Shown here one piece after another: positions 1-5,915 of a stretch of DNA of 8,170 nt. Below the pieces are notes generated by a model, which was not told where the DNA came from, made no database searches, and saw only the letters and a program-made list of their open reading frames with translations. The stretch is from CAYUAG01 sp964554015. Its GTDB lineage: Bacteria > Zhuqueibacterota > QNDG01 > CAYUAG01. The stretch is from NCBI GenBank assembly GCA_964554015.1, contig CAZKMO010000153.1:1-8170 (forward strand), read 5' to 3'. Both the position numbers and the translations under genes were made by a program. Within the stretch, counting starts at the first letter, position 1, and each line of letters begins with the position of its first letter.

Positions 1-1
1 A

Positions 2-211
2 ATCCGTTTTAATTTAAATAAATCCGGTCCCGTGACCCTAAAAGTGTATAATGTTCTGGGACAGGAGATTGAGACCCTGTTTTCAGGACAGAAACCGGCA
101 GGTGAATATGTTGTCCAATGGCAGGCAGAGGGATTATCCAGCGGATTGTATATGTACCGTCTGAAAGCAGGAAAATTTATCGAAACCAAAAAGCTGCTCT
201 ACCAGAAATAG
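2..211 (+). CDS. C-terminal end of a T9SS-exported protein (type A sorting domain), cut by the left edge
   Basis: Only the last 69 codons of this gene are in the window, read in the frame that starts at base 2 and ends at TAG 209-211. The peptide is a type IX secretion C-terminal sorting domain: a V-T-L-K-V-Y-N-V-L-G strand, then Q-E-I-E-T-L, then an A-G-E-Y-x-V-x-W strand, then the S-S-G-L-Y-M-Y-R-L-K-A-G strand, and a final K-K-L-L. In this family the domain directs a Sec-exported protein through the outer membrane and is usually removed or anchored at the surface. The catalytic or binding part of the protein lies left of the window, so its function is unknown. The same type of domain ends the esterase at 2894-4495, so the host probably has a T9SS. 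Confidence 0.85.
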   Translation: MRFNLNKSGPVTLKVYNVLGQEIETLFSGQKPAGEYVVQWQAEGLSSGLYMYRLKAGKFIETKKLLYQK

Positions 212-261
212 TTGAATTGGCGGGTAGATAGGAAAAGATTAAAAAAAATACTGTCTCTTTT

Positions 262-325
262 CCGCTCTGTGAGGTGTTTTTCATTCCGCAGATGATTACC
301 GAAGGTGAAAAACACCCTCGGCAGC
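262..325 (+). repeat. 64-nt structured leader-like element, copy A
   Basis: This 64-nt stretch aligns without gaps to 7508-7571 at 50 of 64 positions. Its core is a perfect 11-bp inverted repeat, GGTGTTTTTCA at 273-283 with TGAAAAACACC at 306-316, closing a 22-nt loop. The loop contains the part best conserved with copy B, CAGATGAnTnCCGAA. Conserved flanks are CCGCTCTG on the left and GGCAGC on the right. It ends 59 nt before the start codon at 385. It resembles no riboswitch class I can recall. It could be a cis-acting RNA leader or a small mobile palindrome. Strand is given relative to the downstream gene and is an assumption. Confidence 0.6.
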
Positions 326-384
326 CATAAAATATTCGACTTTTTAAAACCATTTGTTATCCATATCAAAATAAAGGAGGCAGT

Positions 385-894
385 ATGAAAAGTGCAATTA
401 TTATTTCAATCCTACTTATTATTTCTAATGTATCTTTGGCTCAGGAAAGCAACACAAATCTCACTCTGGTAAACAGTAATACGCTCATTCAAAGTTCCAT
501 GGAAGAATTGATTGCAGATTCAGTAAGAATTTCCCTTTCAGGACAATCCCAGTGGGTCAAGGTTGATTCTGTTTTAGAGATAAGAATCATTAAAAAATCG
601 AAGTTCTGGCAGGGAGCAGGGATTGGCTTTCTGGGTGGAGCTGTATTCGGCGGCGTACTCGGTGCCGCATCATATTCAAAGCCTTCTCCATCTGATAGTT
701 ATTTTAATGTTGACTCTGGCCCAGGATTAAGTACGTTCGGCGGTGTGGTTCTTGGCGGTCTTACCGGCACCTTAGTCGGCGGAATTATAGGAGCATCATC
801 CGGTAAAGATAAAGTATATGATCTTTCTCAAAAAAATCTTGAAGAAAAAATTAAAATAATAAAATCTATTATAGCCAAGAAAAATAAAGATTGA
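385..894 (+). CDS. exported glycine-zipper protein, function unknown
   Basis: The product is a 169-residue protein with a Sec signal peptide at residues 1-19 (hydrophobic core, then S-L-A before Q-E). Residues about 45-70 (D-S-V-R-I-S-L, V-K-V-D-S-V-L-E-I-R-I) look like a small beta-strand module. Two glycine-rich hydrophobic segments follow, about 77-95 and 117-139, with repeated GG and GxxxG spacing of the glycine-zipper type. They are separated by a polar Ser/Pro/Asp linker, and a Lys-rich amphipathic tail ends the protein. This layout is common in small envelope proteins of the Bacteroidetes/FCB group, but I know of no assigned function. The two zipper segments probably form a membrane hairpin. 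The start is well supported by AAAGGAGG about 6 nt upstream. Structured element copy A lies just before it and may regulate it. It is probably not co-transcribed with 1002-2012, 107 nt away. Confidence 0.75.
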   Translation: MKSAIIISILLIISNVSLAQESNTNLTLVNSNTLIQSSMEELIADSVRISLSGQSQWVKVDSVLEIRIIKKSKFWQGAGIGFLGGAVFGGVLGAASYSKPSPSDSYFNVDSGPGLSTFGGVVLGGLTGTLVGGIIGASSGKDKVYDLSQKNLEEKIKIIKSIIAKKNKD

Positions 895-1001
895 AAAAAC
901 TTATAAAACATATATTGTGAATCTGGAAAATTACAAATTTAAAAAATTACCCTGCGGTTTTCCTTAACTGATGTAATCCTTAAACTATTTGGGGAAATAT
1001 A

Positions 1002-2012
1002 ATGTATATAATCAAATTCCTCCACTCACTTTTTCCTCTTCGGATTTATTTTGTTATCGGTTTACTGGTTTTGTACGGGTGTGCTGATATTCAAAATCCG
1101 AATGACTCCGACATTGACGATAAAGAACTAACCCGTACGGAATCCATACCAGAAAACGCCATCAAAATGACTCCGGCTATGGATTATTTTCCACCGGTAG
1201 TTCATTCTGAGGAATATGAGGATCCCCTGCCCCTGCCCGATCCGGTTAACACCGCCGGCATCGAGGATGCTCCTGTGATCACTGCTGACGGCACTACCTT
1301 TATCTTCTTTTTCACACCTGACGGCAATATTCCGGTCCGGAATCAGATTCTTGACGGAGTAAGTGGTATCTGGTGGTGTATGTGGGACAGTTCAGCATGG
1401 ACGGAACCGAAACGGGCACAGCTGGCTGGCCCCAATGAGCTGCACCTGGACGGACCCTTCGCTATTCAGAAAAACATCCTCTGGTTCGGTTCTGCCCGAG
1501 TGGAAAATTACGGAGAACTGGATATCTGGACAGCAGAGCTTTTCCAGGGTGATTGGAGAAACTGGCAGAATGCCGGGGAGCAGATCAATCTGGATTTCGA
1601 TGCCGGGGAACTGTACCTGACTGCTGACGGACAAAAACTCTTTTTTGGTGCTCCTGAAAATGAAGGTGGAGATCTCGACCTTTGGCTGATCATCCGGGAT
1701 AACCAAACCTGGTCCGAACCTGTCAATCTGGGCCCTACTATCAACTCGTCCCAAACCGAATATCAACCGTATATTTCTCCAAATGGCTCCCAACTTTGGT
1801 TCACCAGGTACAGCAGTCTGGGGTACAGGGGAACAGCTGTTTTCAGATCCATAAGAAGCGGTGAAACCTGGAGTGAACCGGAAGAGATGGTATCCAATTA
1901 CGTTGGTGATCCGGGGCTGGATGCTGCCGGCAACCTCTATTTCACTCATCTGTTCTATGATGAAGAAGGAAACAAGATAGAAGCAGACATCTATGTGGCA
2001 TATCGACGTTGA
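1002..2012 (+). CDS. PD40/WD40-like beta-propeller lipoprotein
   Basis: The product is 336 residues long. It starts with a lipoprotein signal: a hydrophobic segment at about residues 15-26, then the lipobox L-Y-G-C with Cys27 as the predicted lipidated residue. After a polar linker (28-85), several PD40-type (TolB-like) repeats follow, recognisable as D-A-P-V-I-T-A-D-G-T-x-F (89-100), A-G-E-L-Y-L-T-A-D-G-Q-K-L-F-F (201-215), Y-Q-P-Y-I-S-P-N-G-S-Q-L-W-F (254-267) and D-P-G-L-D-A-A-G-N-L-Y-F (303-314). Recurrent W-S/T-E-P turns lie between them (133-136, 237-240, 290-293). These blades build a propeller, probably a binding surface at the outer membrane or in the periplasm. Such proteins are often paired with OmpA-like or T9SS-linked proteins, but no partner is visible here. 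The ribosome site is modest, GGGGA at 991-995, six nt before ATG. No enzyme motif was seen. Confidence 0.85.
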   Translation: MYIIKFLHSLFPLRIYFVIGLLVLYGCADIQNPNDSDIDDKELTRTESIPENAIKMTPAMDYFPPVVHSEEYEDPLPLPDPVNTAGIEDAPVITADGTTFIFFFTPDGNIPVRNQILDGVSGIWWCMWDSSAWTEPKRAQLAGPNELHLDGPFAIQKNILWFGSARVENYGELDIWTAELFQGDWRNWQNAGEQINLDFDAGELYLTADGQKLFFGAPENEGGDLDLWLIIRDNQTWSEPVNLGPTINSSQTEYQPYISPNGSQLWFTRYSSLGYRGTAVFRSIRSGETWSEPEEMVSNYVGDPGLDAAGNLYFTHLFYDEEGNKIEADIYVAYRR

Positions 2013-2062
2013 GTTTAAAGATGAGTTTTCTTTATTTTAGAGATCATTTATATTATGACTGG

Positions 2063-2268
2063 TTCCCAGTCTTCGAGACTGTGTGAAAACCACGAAGTTC
2101 ACGAAGAAAACGAAAAAAATTAATTGTATTAAAATCTTCGTGTACTTCGTGTCCTTCGTGGTGGAACAAATGTAATATACAAGGAGCAAGAACTTTTGAA
2201 GATGAGTGTTCAGAATTTGGGGAACCTGTAACTGGAATTGATTTTCACACAATCTCTTCGACTGGGAA
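2063..2268. repeat. 206-bp element bounded by 27-bp imperfect inverted repeats
   Basis: The left arm 2063-2089 (starting TTCCCAGTC) is the reverse complement of the right arm 2242-2268 (ending GACTGGGAA) at 23 of 27 positions. Three of the four mismatches form a central TTC/TTC internal loop. The arms enclose a second palindrome (2090-2161) and about 80 bp with no gene I can support. The minus-strand reading frame here is low-complexity Phe/Val, a translation of the palindrome. The shape is that of a MITE-like or REP-like non-autonomous element. I see no clear target duplication. Confidence 0.6.
2090..2161. repeat. CCACGAAG / CTTCGTGG intergenic palindrome
   Basis: The 17-bp left arm, CCACGAAGTTCACGAAG (2090-2106), matches the reverse complement of CTTCGTGTCCTTCGTGG (2145-2161) at 15 of 17 positions. 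The motif CTTCGTG occurs a further time at 2136-2142, giving a short tandem pattern in the right arm. From memory, repeats of this wording are scattered between genes in many unrelated environmental bacteria. It lies inside the larger inverted repeat 2063-2268. Confidence 0.7.
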
Positions 2269-2278
2269 TCCATAGTAT

Positions 2279-2340
2279 GAGGTTACAGCCTCCCATTTCG
2301 GCAAAGCCGAAACCAAAGAATTCCCAGCCAAAGACTGGAA
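2279..2340. repeat. cluster of three short hairpins
   Basis: Three small inverted repeats follow one another: GAGG 2279-2282 with CCTC 2289-2292; TTTCGGC 2296-2302 with GCCGAAA 2306-2312 around a 3-nt loop; and CCAG 2324-2327 with CTGG 2335-2338. The last reuses the words of the neighbouring 27-bp arm (TTCCCAG, GACTGG), so it may be a decayed copy of it. Together with 2063-2268 this fills the 391-nt gap between genes. Bases 2013-2062 and 2341-2404 show nothing I can name. Confidence 0.45.
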
Positions 2341-2404
2341 ATGAGTAGAATGTTAATATATATAGAAAATTTTAGGTTAAACGAAAAACAAAAATGAAAA
2401 GATT

Positions 2405-2791
2405 ATGAATCAAGATGAATTAAAAAAGATAATAGATAAATATGTACAATGCTACAATTCATTTGATATCGATGGAATGATGTCTCTTATGCATAGAAAT
2501 GTCTATTTTCAAAACATTTCTGAAGGTAAGGTTACTATGTCTACCCAAGGAATTTCAGAGCTGCGACATATAGCTGAACAATCAAAATCAATCTTTAAAA
2601 CACACTGTCAAACCATAACCAGCTATGATATTAAACCACCCTCAGAGGCAAGTATTGAGTTAGAATATCAGGGAGAATTTGCTTTTGACATACCTAATGG
2701 GCCCCAAGCAGGTGATAAAATTCATCTAAAGGGAAAATCAGAATTTGTATTTAAAGATGGATTAATAATTCAACTTAAGGATATCAGCTAG
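2405..2791 (+). CDS. small NTF2/SnoaL-like protein
   Basis: The product is 128 residues with no signal peptide, so probably cytoplasmic. The N-terminal helices (D-E-L-K-K-I-I-D-K-Y-V-Q-C-Y-N-S-F-D-I-D-G-M-M-S-L-M), the following V-Y-F-Q-N strand and the late curved beta strands (E-Y-Q-G-E-F-A-F, H-L-K-G-K-S-E-F-V-F-K-D-G-L-I) fit the cone-shaped NTF2-like fold in order and length. Members range from ketosteroid isomerases and polyketide cyclases to pure binding proteins. I see no pattern that chooses among these, so no reaction is assigned. The gene is strikingly AT-rich: 13 of the 60 bases at 2401-2460 are G or C, against 40 of 60 at 3121-3180 in the next gene. It is preceded by palindromes and followed by a hairpin, suggesting transfer. 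The ribosome site is poor. An ATG at 2394 reads only four codons before stopping, so 2405 is preferred. Confidence 0.75.
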   Translation: MNQDELKKIIDKYVQCYNSFDIDGMMSLMHRNVYFQNISEGKVTMSTQGISELRHIAEQSKSIFKTHCQTITSYDIKPPSEASIELEYQGEFAFDIPNGPQAGDKIHLKGKSEFVFKDGLIIQLKDIS

Positions 2792-2810
2792 ATGGAGATT
2801 ATTAGCGAAA

Positions 2811-2857
2811 TCACTTCACCTGACCATAACTACTTCTCCAAGTGACAGGTGAGATCA
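2811..2857 (+). other. hairpin with two competing stems before the esterase gene
   Basis: TCACCTG 2816-2822 pairs with CAGGTGA 2846-2852, with weaker pairs outside. CACTT 2812-2816 can instead pair with AAGTG 2840-2844. The two pairings cross, so they are alternatives rather than one fold. No T-run follows, so it is a poor terminator. It sits about 20 nt upstream of the AAAGGAG ribosome site of the gene at 2894 and could be a leader structure or a repeat remnant. Confidence 0.35.
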
Positions 2858-2893
2858 GCGATAGTTTAAATATTAAAATTAAAGGAGTATACA

Positions 2894-4495
2894 ATGAAAA
2901 TAAGAATTATACTAATCCTATTAACACTTTTATTGAAAACCCATGTGTTCATTGATCTATTAGCTCAGGAAATGCCTCTGGTGTATGGGGTTGAGAACAC
3001 AGGTGCAGACTGTCCCCAGCCACCTCTTCCCTCCATCACCGAACTTCCGGTCATTGGATCTTTGCCTGATCCCTTTATGTGGTCTGACAGCAGCCGGGGC
3101 CGTATCACCAGCCGTGACCAGTGGCGGTGCCGGCGGGCCGAGATCGGCGCTGAGATCCAGCATTACGAGCTGGGAACCAAGCCAGCCCCTCCCAGCAACC
3201 TGACAACCAGGTTCACTGATGATACCTTAATCACCTTCCCTCCCCTATTTGCGGGTCAAGATACTATCAAACTATCTGTTTCCATGCTTACAGTGATTGT
3301 AGTTGAAAATAAGGATACCCTCACCCTGGAGGTCCTAATCAGCCTCCCGCAAGGGGAAGGTCCCTTTCCGGCCGTAATCGGGATAGGATATCCCTGGCCC
3401 GGTATGATTGGCAGTCTTCCCTCAGACATCTTTACCAGTCGGGGGATAGCCACCATCCGTTACCAGGAGGGGCAAATAACCAACGGCTTGTCCTACCTCC
3501 GCGGGGATGGTCCTTTTTTCGAACTGTATCCGGATATAAAAAGGGGCAAATTTGTTGCCTGGGCCTGGGGTGCCAGTCGCATTATTGACGGACTGGAACA
3601 GTGTCCCCAAGCCAATATCGATCTTTCACGGCTGGCTATTACCGGCTGTTCCTATGCCGGTAAGATCGCCCTTTTCTCCGGGGCCTTGGATGAGCGCCTT
3701 GCCCTTACTATTGTCCAGGAATCCGGTGGCGGCGGGGATGCAGCCTGGCGGGTCACTGAGACCTTGGCCGGGGAGAGGGAAACACTGAGAAGCGCCCAGG
3801 GTCAATCCTGGTATTACCAGGACCTCAGTAAATTCAACTATGCGGTTACCAGACTCCCCTATGACCATCACGAGCTTATGGCTATGGTGGCACCCCGCGC
3901 CCTGTTCGTGCTGGGAAATCCTGATATGGAATGGCTGGCAGAGGAATCCGGCCACGTTGCCTGCAAGGCTGCTCATGAGGTCTGGAAGGCGCTGGGAGTT
4001 TCCGATCGATTCGGTTTTTCCAAAGTGGGAGGACACGGCCACTGCCAGCTTCCGGATATCCAAAAACCTGAGGTGGAGGCCTTTGTGGATAAGTTCCTCC
4101 TGGGGGATACCACCGCGAATACGAACATCTCCACCAGTCCTTATAACACCGACCTTACCCCCTGGATTACCTGGGATACGCCCGAACTGTCAGCGGAACC
4201 AACTTCTCTAGGTAGTTCCGAACGCATCATTGACTATTTTGATCTTAAGCAAAATTACCCGAATCCCTTCAATCCGATTACAACTATCAATTATTATTTA
4301 AGGCAAGACAGTCACGTGCAACTTTCAATTTATGATATGACTGGAAAAAAGATCAAAACTCTTTTAAACCAGCAGCAAAATACCGGAAAAAAAACATTGA
4401 CCTTCGATGGCTCTGCATTAGCCAGCGGTATTTATATATGTACATTAAAAGTTGGTACTTTGGTAAAAAGCAGAAAAATGGTGTTATTACGCTAG
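2894..4495 (+). CDS. secreted CE15-like glucuronoyl esterase with T9SS sorting domain
   Basis: The product is 533 residues. CE15 enzymes are serine esterases that cleave the ester between lignin alcohols and the 4-O-methyl-glucuronic acid of xylan. Residues 1-24 form a Sec signal peptide (cleavage likely at L-L-A / Q-E). The alpha/beta-hydrolase domain spans about 30-405 and shows family landmarks in order: W-A-W-G-A-S-R-I-I-D (223-232), the nucleophile motif G-C-S-Y-A-G-K (251-257, Ser253), Q-E-S-G-G-G-G (275-281, Glu276 a candidate acid), D-H-H-E-L (324-328), V-A-P-R-A-L-F-V-L-G-N-P-D-M-E-W-L (332-348) and G-H-G-H-C (380-384, His383 as base). Position 254 is Tyr, where CE15 members usually have Arg (GCSRxGK). 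After a Thr/Ser linker, residues about 447-533 form a type A T9SS sorting domain with Q-N-Y-P-N-P-F-N-P. AAAGGAG seven nt upstream supports the start. It is 20 nt before the next gene, probably co-transcribed. The CE15-like fold is secure; the substrate is inferred. Confidence 0.88.
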   Translation: MKIRIILILLTLLLKTHVFIDLLAQEMPLVYGVENTGADCPQPPLPSITELPVIGSLPDPFMWSDSSRGRITSRDQWRCRRAEIGAEIQHYELGTKPAPPSNLTTRFTDDTLITFPPLFAGQDTIKLSVSMLTVIVVENKDTLTLEVLISLPQGEGPFPAVIGIGYPWPGMIGSLPSDIFTSRGIATIRYQEGQITNGLSYLRGDGPFFELYPDIKRGKFVAWAWGASRIIDGLEQCPQANIDLSRLAITGCSYAGKIALFSGALDERLALTIVQESGGGGDAAWRVTETLAGERETLRSAQGQSWYYQDLSKFNYAVTRLPYDHHELMAMVAPRALFVLGNPDMEWLAEESGHVACKAAHEVWKALGVSDRFGFSKVGGHGHCQLPDIQKPEVEAFVDKFLLGDTTANTNISTSPYNTDLTPWITWDTPELSAEPTSLGSSERIIDYFDLKQNYPNPFNPITTINYYLRQDSHVQLSIYDMTGKKIKTLLNQQQNTGKKTLTFDGSALASGIYICTLKVGTLVKSRKMVLLR

Positions 4496-4515
4496 ATAAA
4501 CAGGAATGACAGATT

Positions 4516-5652
4516 ATGATGAACAGATATCGTATTATTAACATCTTCTGGATTGTTCTTCTTGTCATCTTACTATTTTTTCTCACCTGTAAATCTGCTG
4601 ACGATATAACCGCACCAAAAAAGAAAGTCGGTAAGGGATTTCTATCAGTGCTGCCCCTGAATGTAGAGGACTTTTTCTTTTTCGCCAATATGGGATTTGT
4701 GGCCGGAAAAGTATTTCCCTGTGATCATGGAGCATTTTTATTAACCGACGTTACCAAACGAGTTCCAGTTTTCTCTCCAGCCGACATGACCATTACAAAA
4801 TTCATGTTCTGTGATGAGGAGCTTTCCACTGAATATGCCTTATTCCTCTCTGTGAACCAGGATGAGTTTCAGATCAAGATCGGACATCTGTCTGCCATAC
4901 ATGATGATATTATGGCTAAGATTGAAGAATATAGTGTGGCAGAATGTGAAACCCTTAATACCATGGGACGTACCTATATACACTGTTTAAAATGGGTTGA
5001 TATTCCGGTAGCAGCCGGTGATACCCTGGGAATGGCAGGAGGCAACCCGGGCCAGAACGGACTGGATTTTGGACCTTATGATAAAACCCGAAAGATTGAA
5101 TTTGCCACGGATCGATTTGAAGATTACCTGTATCCTTATGCGGTTTCACCCCTTGATTATTTTACGGAAGAAATCTGTCAGATCCTGATTCCAATTTGCG
5201 GGAATACATTATGTGAACCGAACGTGGTCCGTACCATACCCCCTGTAGGAGGTACTATCGATTTTGACATACCGGGCACAGCCCAGGGTTTATGGTTCAA
5301 AGTAGGTGAACCCTTTTCCCCTGTTGATCCCCATATGGCCCTGGTGTATCACAATGTGGATCCCACCATACCCATATTTTCCATGGGTAACGGACTGCCG
5401 GACCTGGATATGGGATCATATACCTTTACCATTGCAGATACAGGGTATGTGGACCGCCCCTTCCAGGTTGTGACACCAGACAGTCAGCTGTACAGATACA
5501 ATGTTTGGTATCTTTGTTCTGACTCACCCTCCCTGCGGGCTGTACTATTGATGCAAATGATTGATGACATCCACTTGAAAATTGAGAAACAGGATGTGGA
5601 TACAGGACCACCTTGGCAATTTACTGACCAGGCTGTAATGTATGATCGCTGA
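4516..5652 (+). CDS. M23 (LytM)-like lipoprotein with degenerate metal site
   Basis: The product is 378 residues. A hydrophobic segment (8-24) ends in F-L-T-C, so Cys25 may be lipidated, although Thr at -1 is an unusual lipobox residue. Residues about 66-190 follow the strand order of the M23/LytM peptidase fold: D-H-G-A-F-L-L (70-76), V-P-V-F-S-P-A-D (83-90, like the V-Y-A-P-A-D-G turn), I-K-I-G-H-L-S-A-I (120-128), V-A-A-G-D-T-L-G-M-A-G-G (165-176) and G-L-D-F-G (182-186). His71 and His124 are kept, but the Asp of HxxxD is absent and the HxH motif is replaced by G-L-D. Zinc hydrolysis therefore looks lost or altered. The C-terminal part (about 221-378), with G-T-A-Q-G-L-W-F and A-L-V-Y-H-N-V-D-P-T, is a beta-rich domain of unknown role. 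A binding role in the envelope is my inference. Its paralogue begins at 7633. Confidence 0.75.
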   Translation: MMNRYRIINIFWIVLLVILLFFLTCKSADDITAPKKKVGKGFLSVLPLNVEDFFFFANMGFVAGKVFPCDHGAFLLTDVTKRVPVFSPADMTITKFMFCDEELSTEYALFLSVNQDEFQIKIGHLSAIHDDIMAKIEEYSVAECETLNTMGRTYIHCLKWVDIPVAAGDTLGMAGGNPGQNGLDFGPYDKTRKIEFATDRFEDYLYPYAVSPLDYFTEEICQILIPICGNTLCEPNVVRTIPPVGGTIDFDIPGTAQGLWFKVGEPFSPVDPHMALVYHNVDPTIPIFSMGNGLPDLDMGSYTFTIADTGYVDRPFQVVTPDSQLYRYNVWYLCSDSPSLRAVLLMQMIDDIHLKIEKQDVDTGPPWQFTDQAVMYDR

Positions 5653-5662
5653 ACGAAATCTC

Positions 5663-5677
5663 CGGATATAATATCCG
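5663..5677 (+). terminator. weak hairpin terminator candidate after the M23-like gene
   Basis: CGGATA 5663-5668 pairs with TATCCG 5672-5677 around a 3-nt loop, 10 nt after the stop codon, followed by CATTTTA. The stem is only 6 bp and the T-run is short. It could end the 2894-5652 transcript, but the support is slight. Confidence 0.35.
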
Positions 5678-5774
5678 CATTTTACTGGAACTCCTATCTC
5701 TGTAAAACAAAGGAAGCATTATATACTGATAGCAGTAATCTTGATTTTTGTTAGTGGATACACTAAGTTGTTTA

Positions 5775-5867
5775 GATCGTCCTGGGGTTCTCTACCCCAG
5801 AACATTAAAAGAAGGAGGGTTCAGCCCTCCCCAATAATCCGTTCCAGGGTAGAACCCTGGAACGATC
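5775..5867. repeat. array of three hairpins closed by an outer GATCG stem
   Basis: Three hairpins with different stems but the same design follow in tandem: CTGGGGT 5782-5788 with ACCCCAG 5794-5800; GGAGGG 5814-5819 with CCCTCC 5825-5830; and a perfect 10-bp stem GTTCCAGGGT 5841-5850 with ACCCTGGAAC 5854-5863 around AGA. Outside them GATCG 5775-5779 can pair with CGATC 5863-5867 (sharing base 5863 with the third stem), giving a cruciform-like whole. No T-run follows, so it is not an ordinary terminator. Hairpins worded like CGTTCCAGGG...CCCTGGAACG are, from memory, widespread dispersed intergenic repeats. The rest of 5653-5774 holds only the weak terminator and a small palindrome, TTAGTG-GATA-CACTAA, near 5750-5765. 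Confidence 0.65.
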
Positions 5868-5885
5868 AAGAACACCTTCGGAAGC
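5868..5885 (+). repeat. 3' fragment of the 64-nt leader-like element
   Basis: These 18 bases match the 3' end of copy B (7554-7571) at 16 of 18 positions and that of copy A (308-325) at 15 of 18. The 5' half is missing: the hairpin array ends immediately to the left. It stops 30 nt before the methyltransferase start and 6 nt before the cassette-like boundary at 5892. It may be a truncated copy interrupted by the hairpin array, but 18 bases are few. Confidence 0.35.
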
Positions 5886-5903
5886 AAAAAATGTTAGAGT
5901 GCT

Positions 5904-5908
5904 GGGAG
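5904..5908 (+). promoter_or_regulatory. ribosome binding site that decides the GTG start
   Basis: GGGAG lies seven nt before the GTG at 5916. No ATG in this frame lies nearby, and the GTG opens the expected methyltransferase N-terminus, so GTG is chosen. This site lies inside the cassette-like unit, so the gene carries its own translation signal. Confidence 0.6.
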
Positions 5909-5915
5909 AAAATTA

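Noticed and set aside
231..263. GGAAAAGA / TCTTTTCC inverted repeat after the first gene as a terminator
   Set aside because: The stem is AT-rich with a 17-nt loop and no T-run after it. It also overlaps the edge of the 64-nt element.
2037..2273. Minus-strand 78-codon frame with a Phe/Val-rich stretch
   Set aside because: It is a translation through the CCACGAAG palindrome and the 27-bp inverted repeats. There is no ribosome site or recognisable domain.
2374..2380. GTTAAAC, which fits GTTRRRY, before the NTF2-like gene, with GTTTAAA near 2864 downstream as a possible cassette pair
   Set aside because: Only 6 of 7 bases are complementary in AT-rich DNA, nothing extends the match, and the downstream word lies 73 nt after the stop codon. 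Chance is likely.
2812..2851. H-type pseudoknot from the crossing pairings CACTT/AAGTG and CACCTG/CAGGTG
   Set aside because: The connecting loops would be 0 and 1 nt long, too short to span the stems. The pairings are better seen as alternatives.
3626..4063. Long minus-strand frame inside the esterase gene
   Set aside because: The sense strand carries a complete CE15 motif series over the same bases. The antisense frame has no recognisable features.
4353..4688. Minus-strand reading frames at 4353-4688 and 7467-7805 encode similar peptides (F-F-G-A-V-I-S-S-A-D-L-Q-V-R)
   Set aside because: They are the antisense of the same conserved stretch of the two M23-like paralogues, so the similarity follows from the sense genes. 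They have no support as genes.
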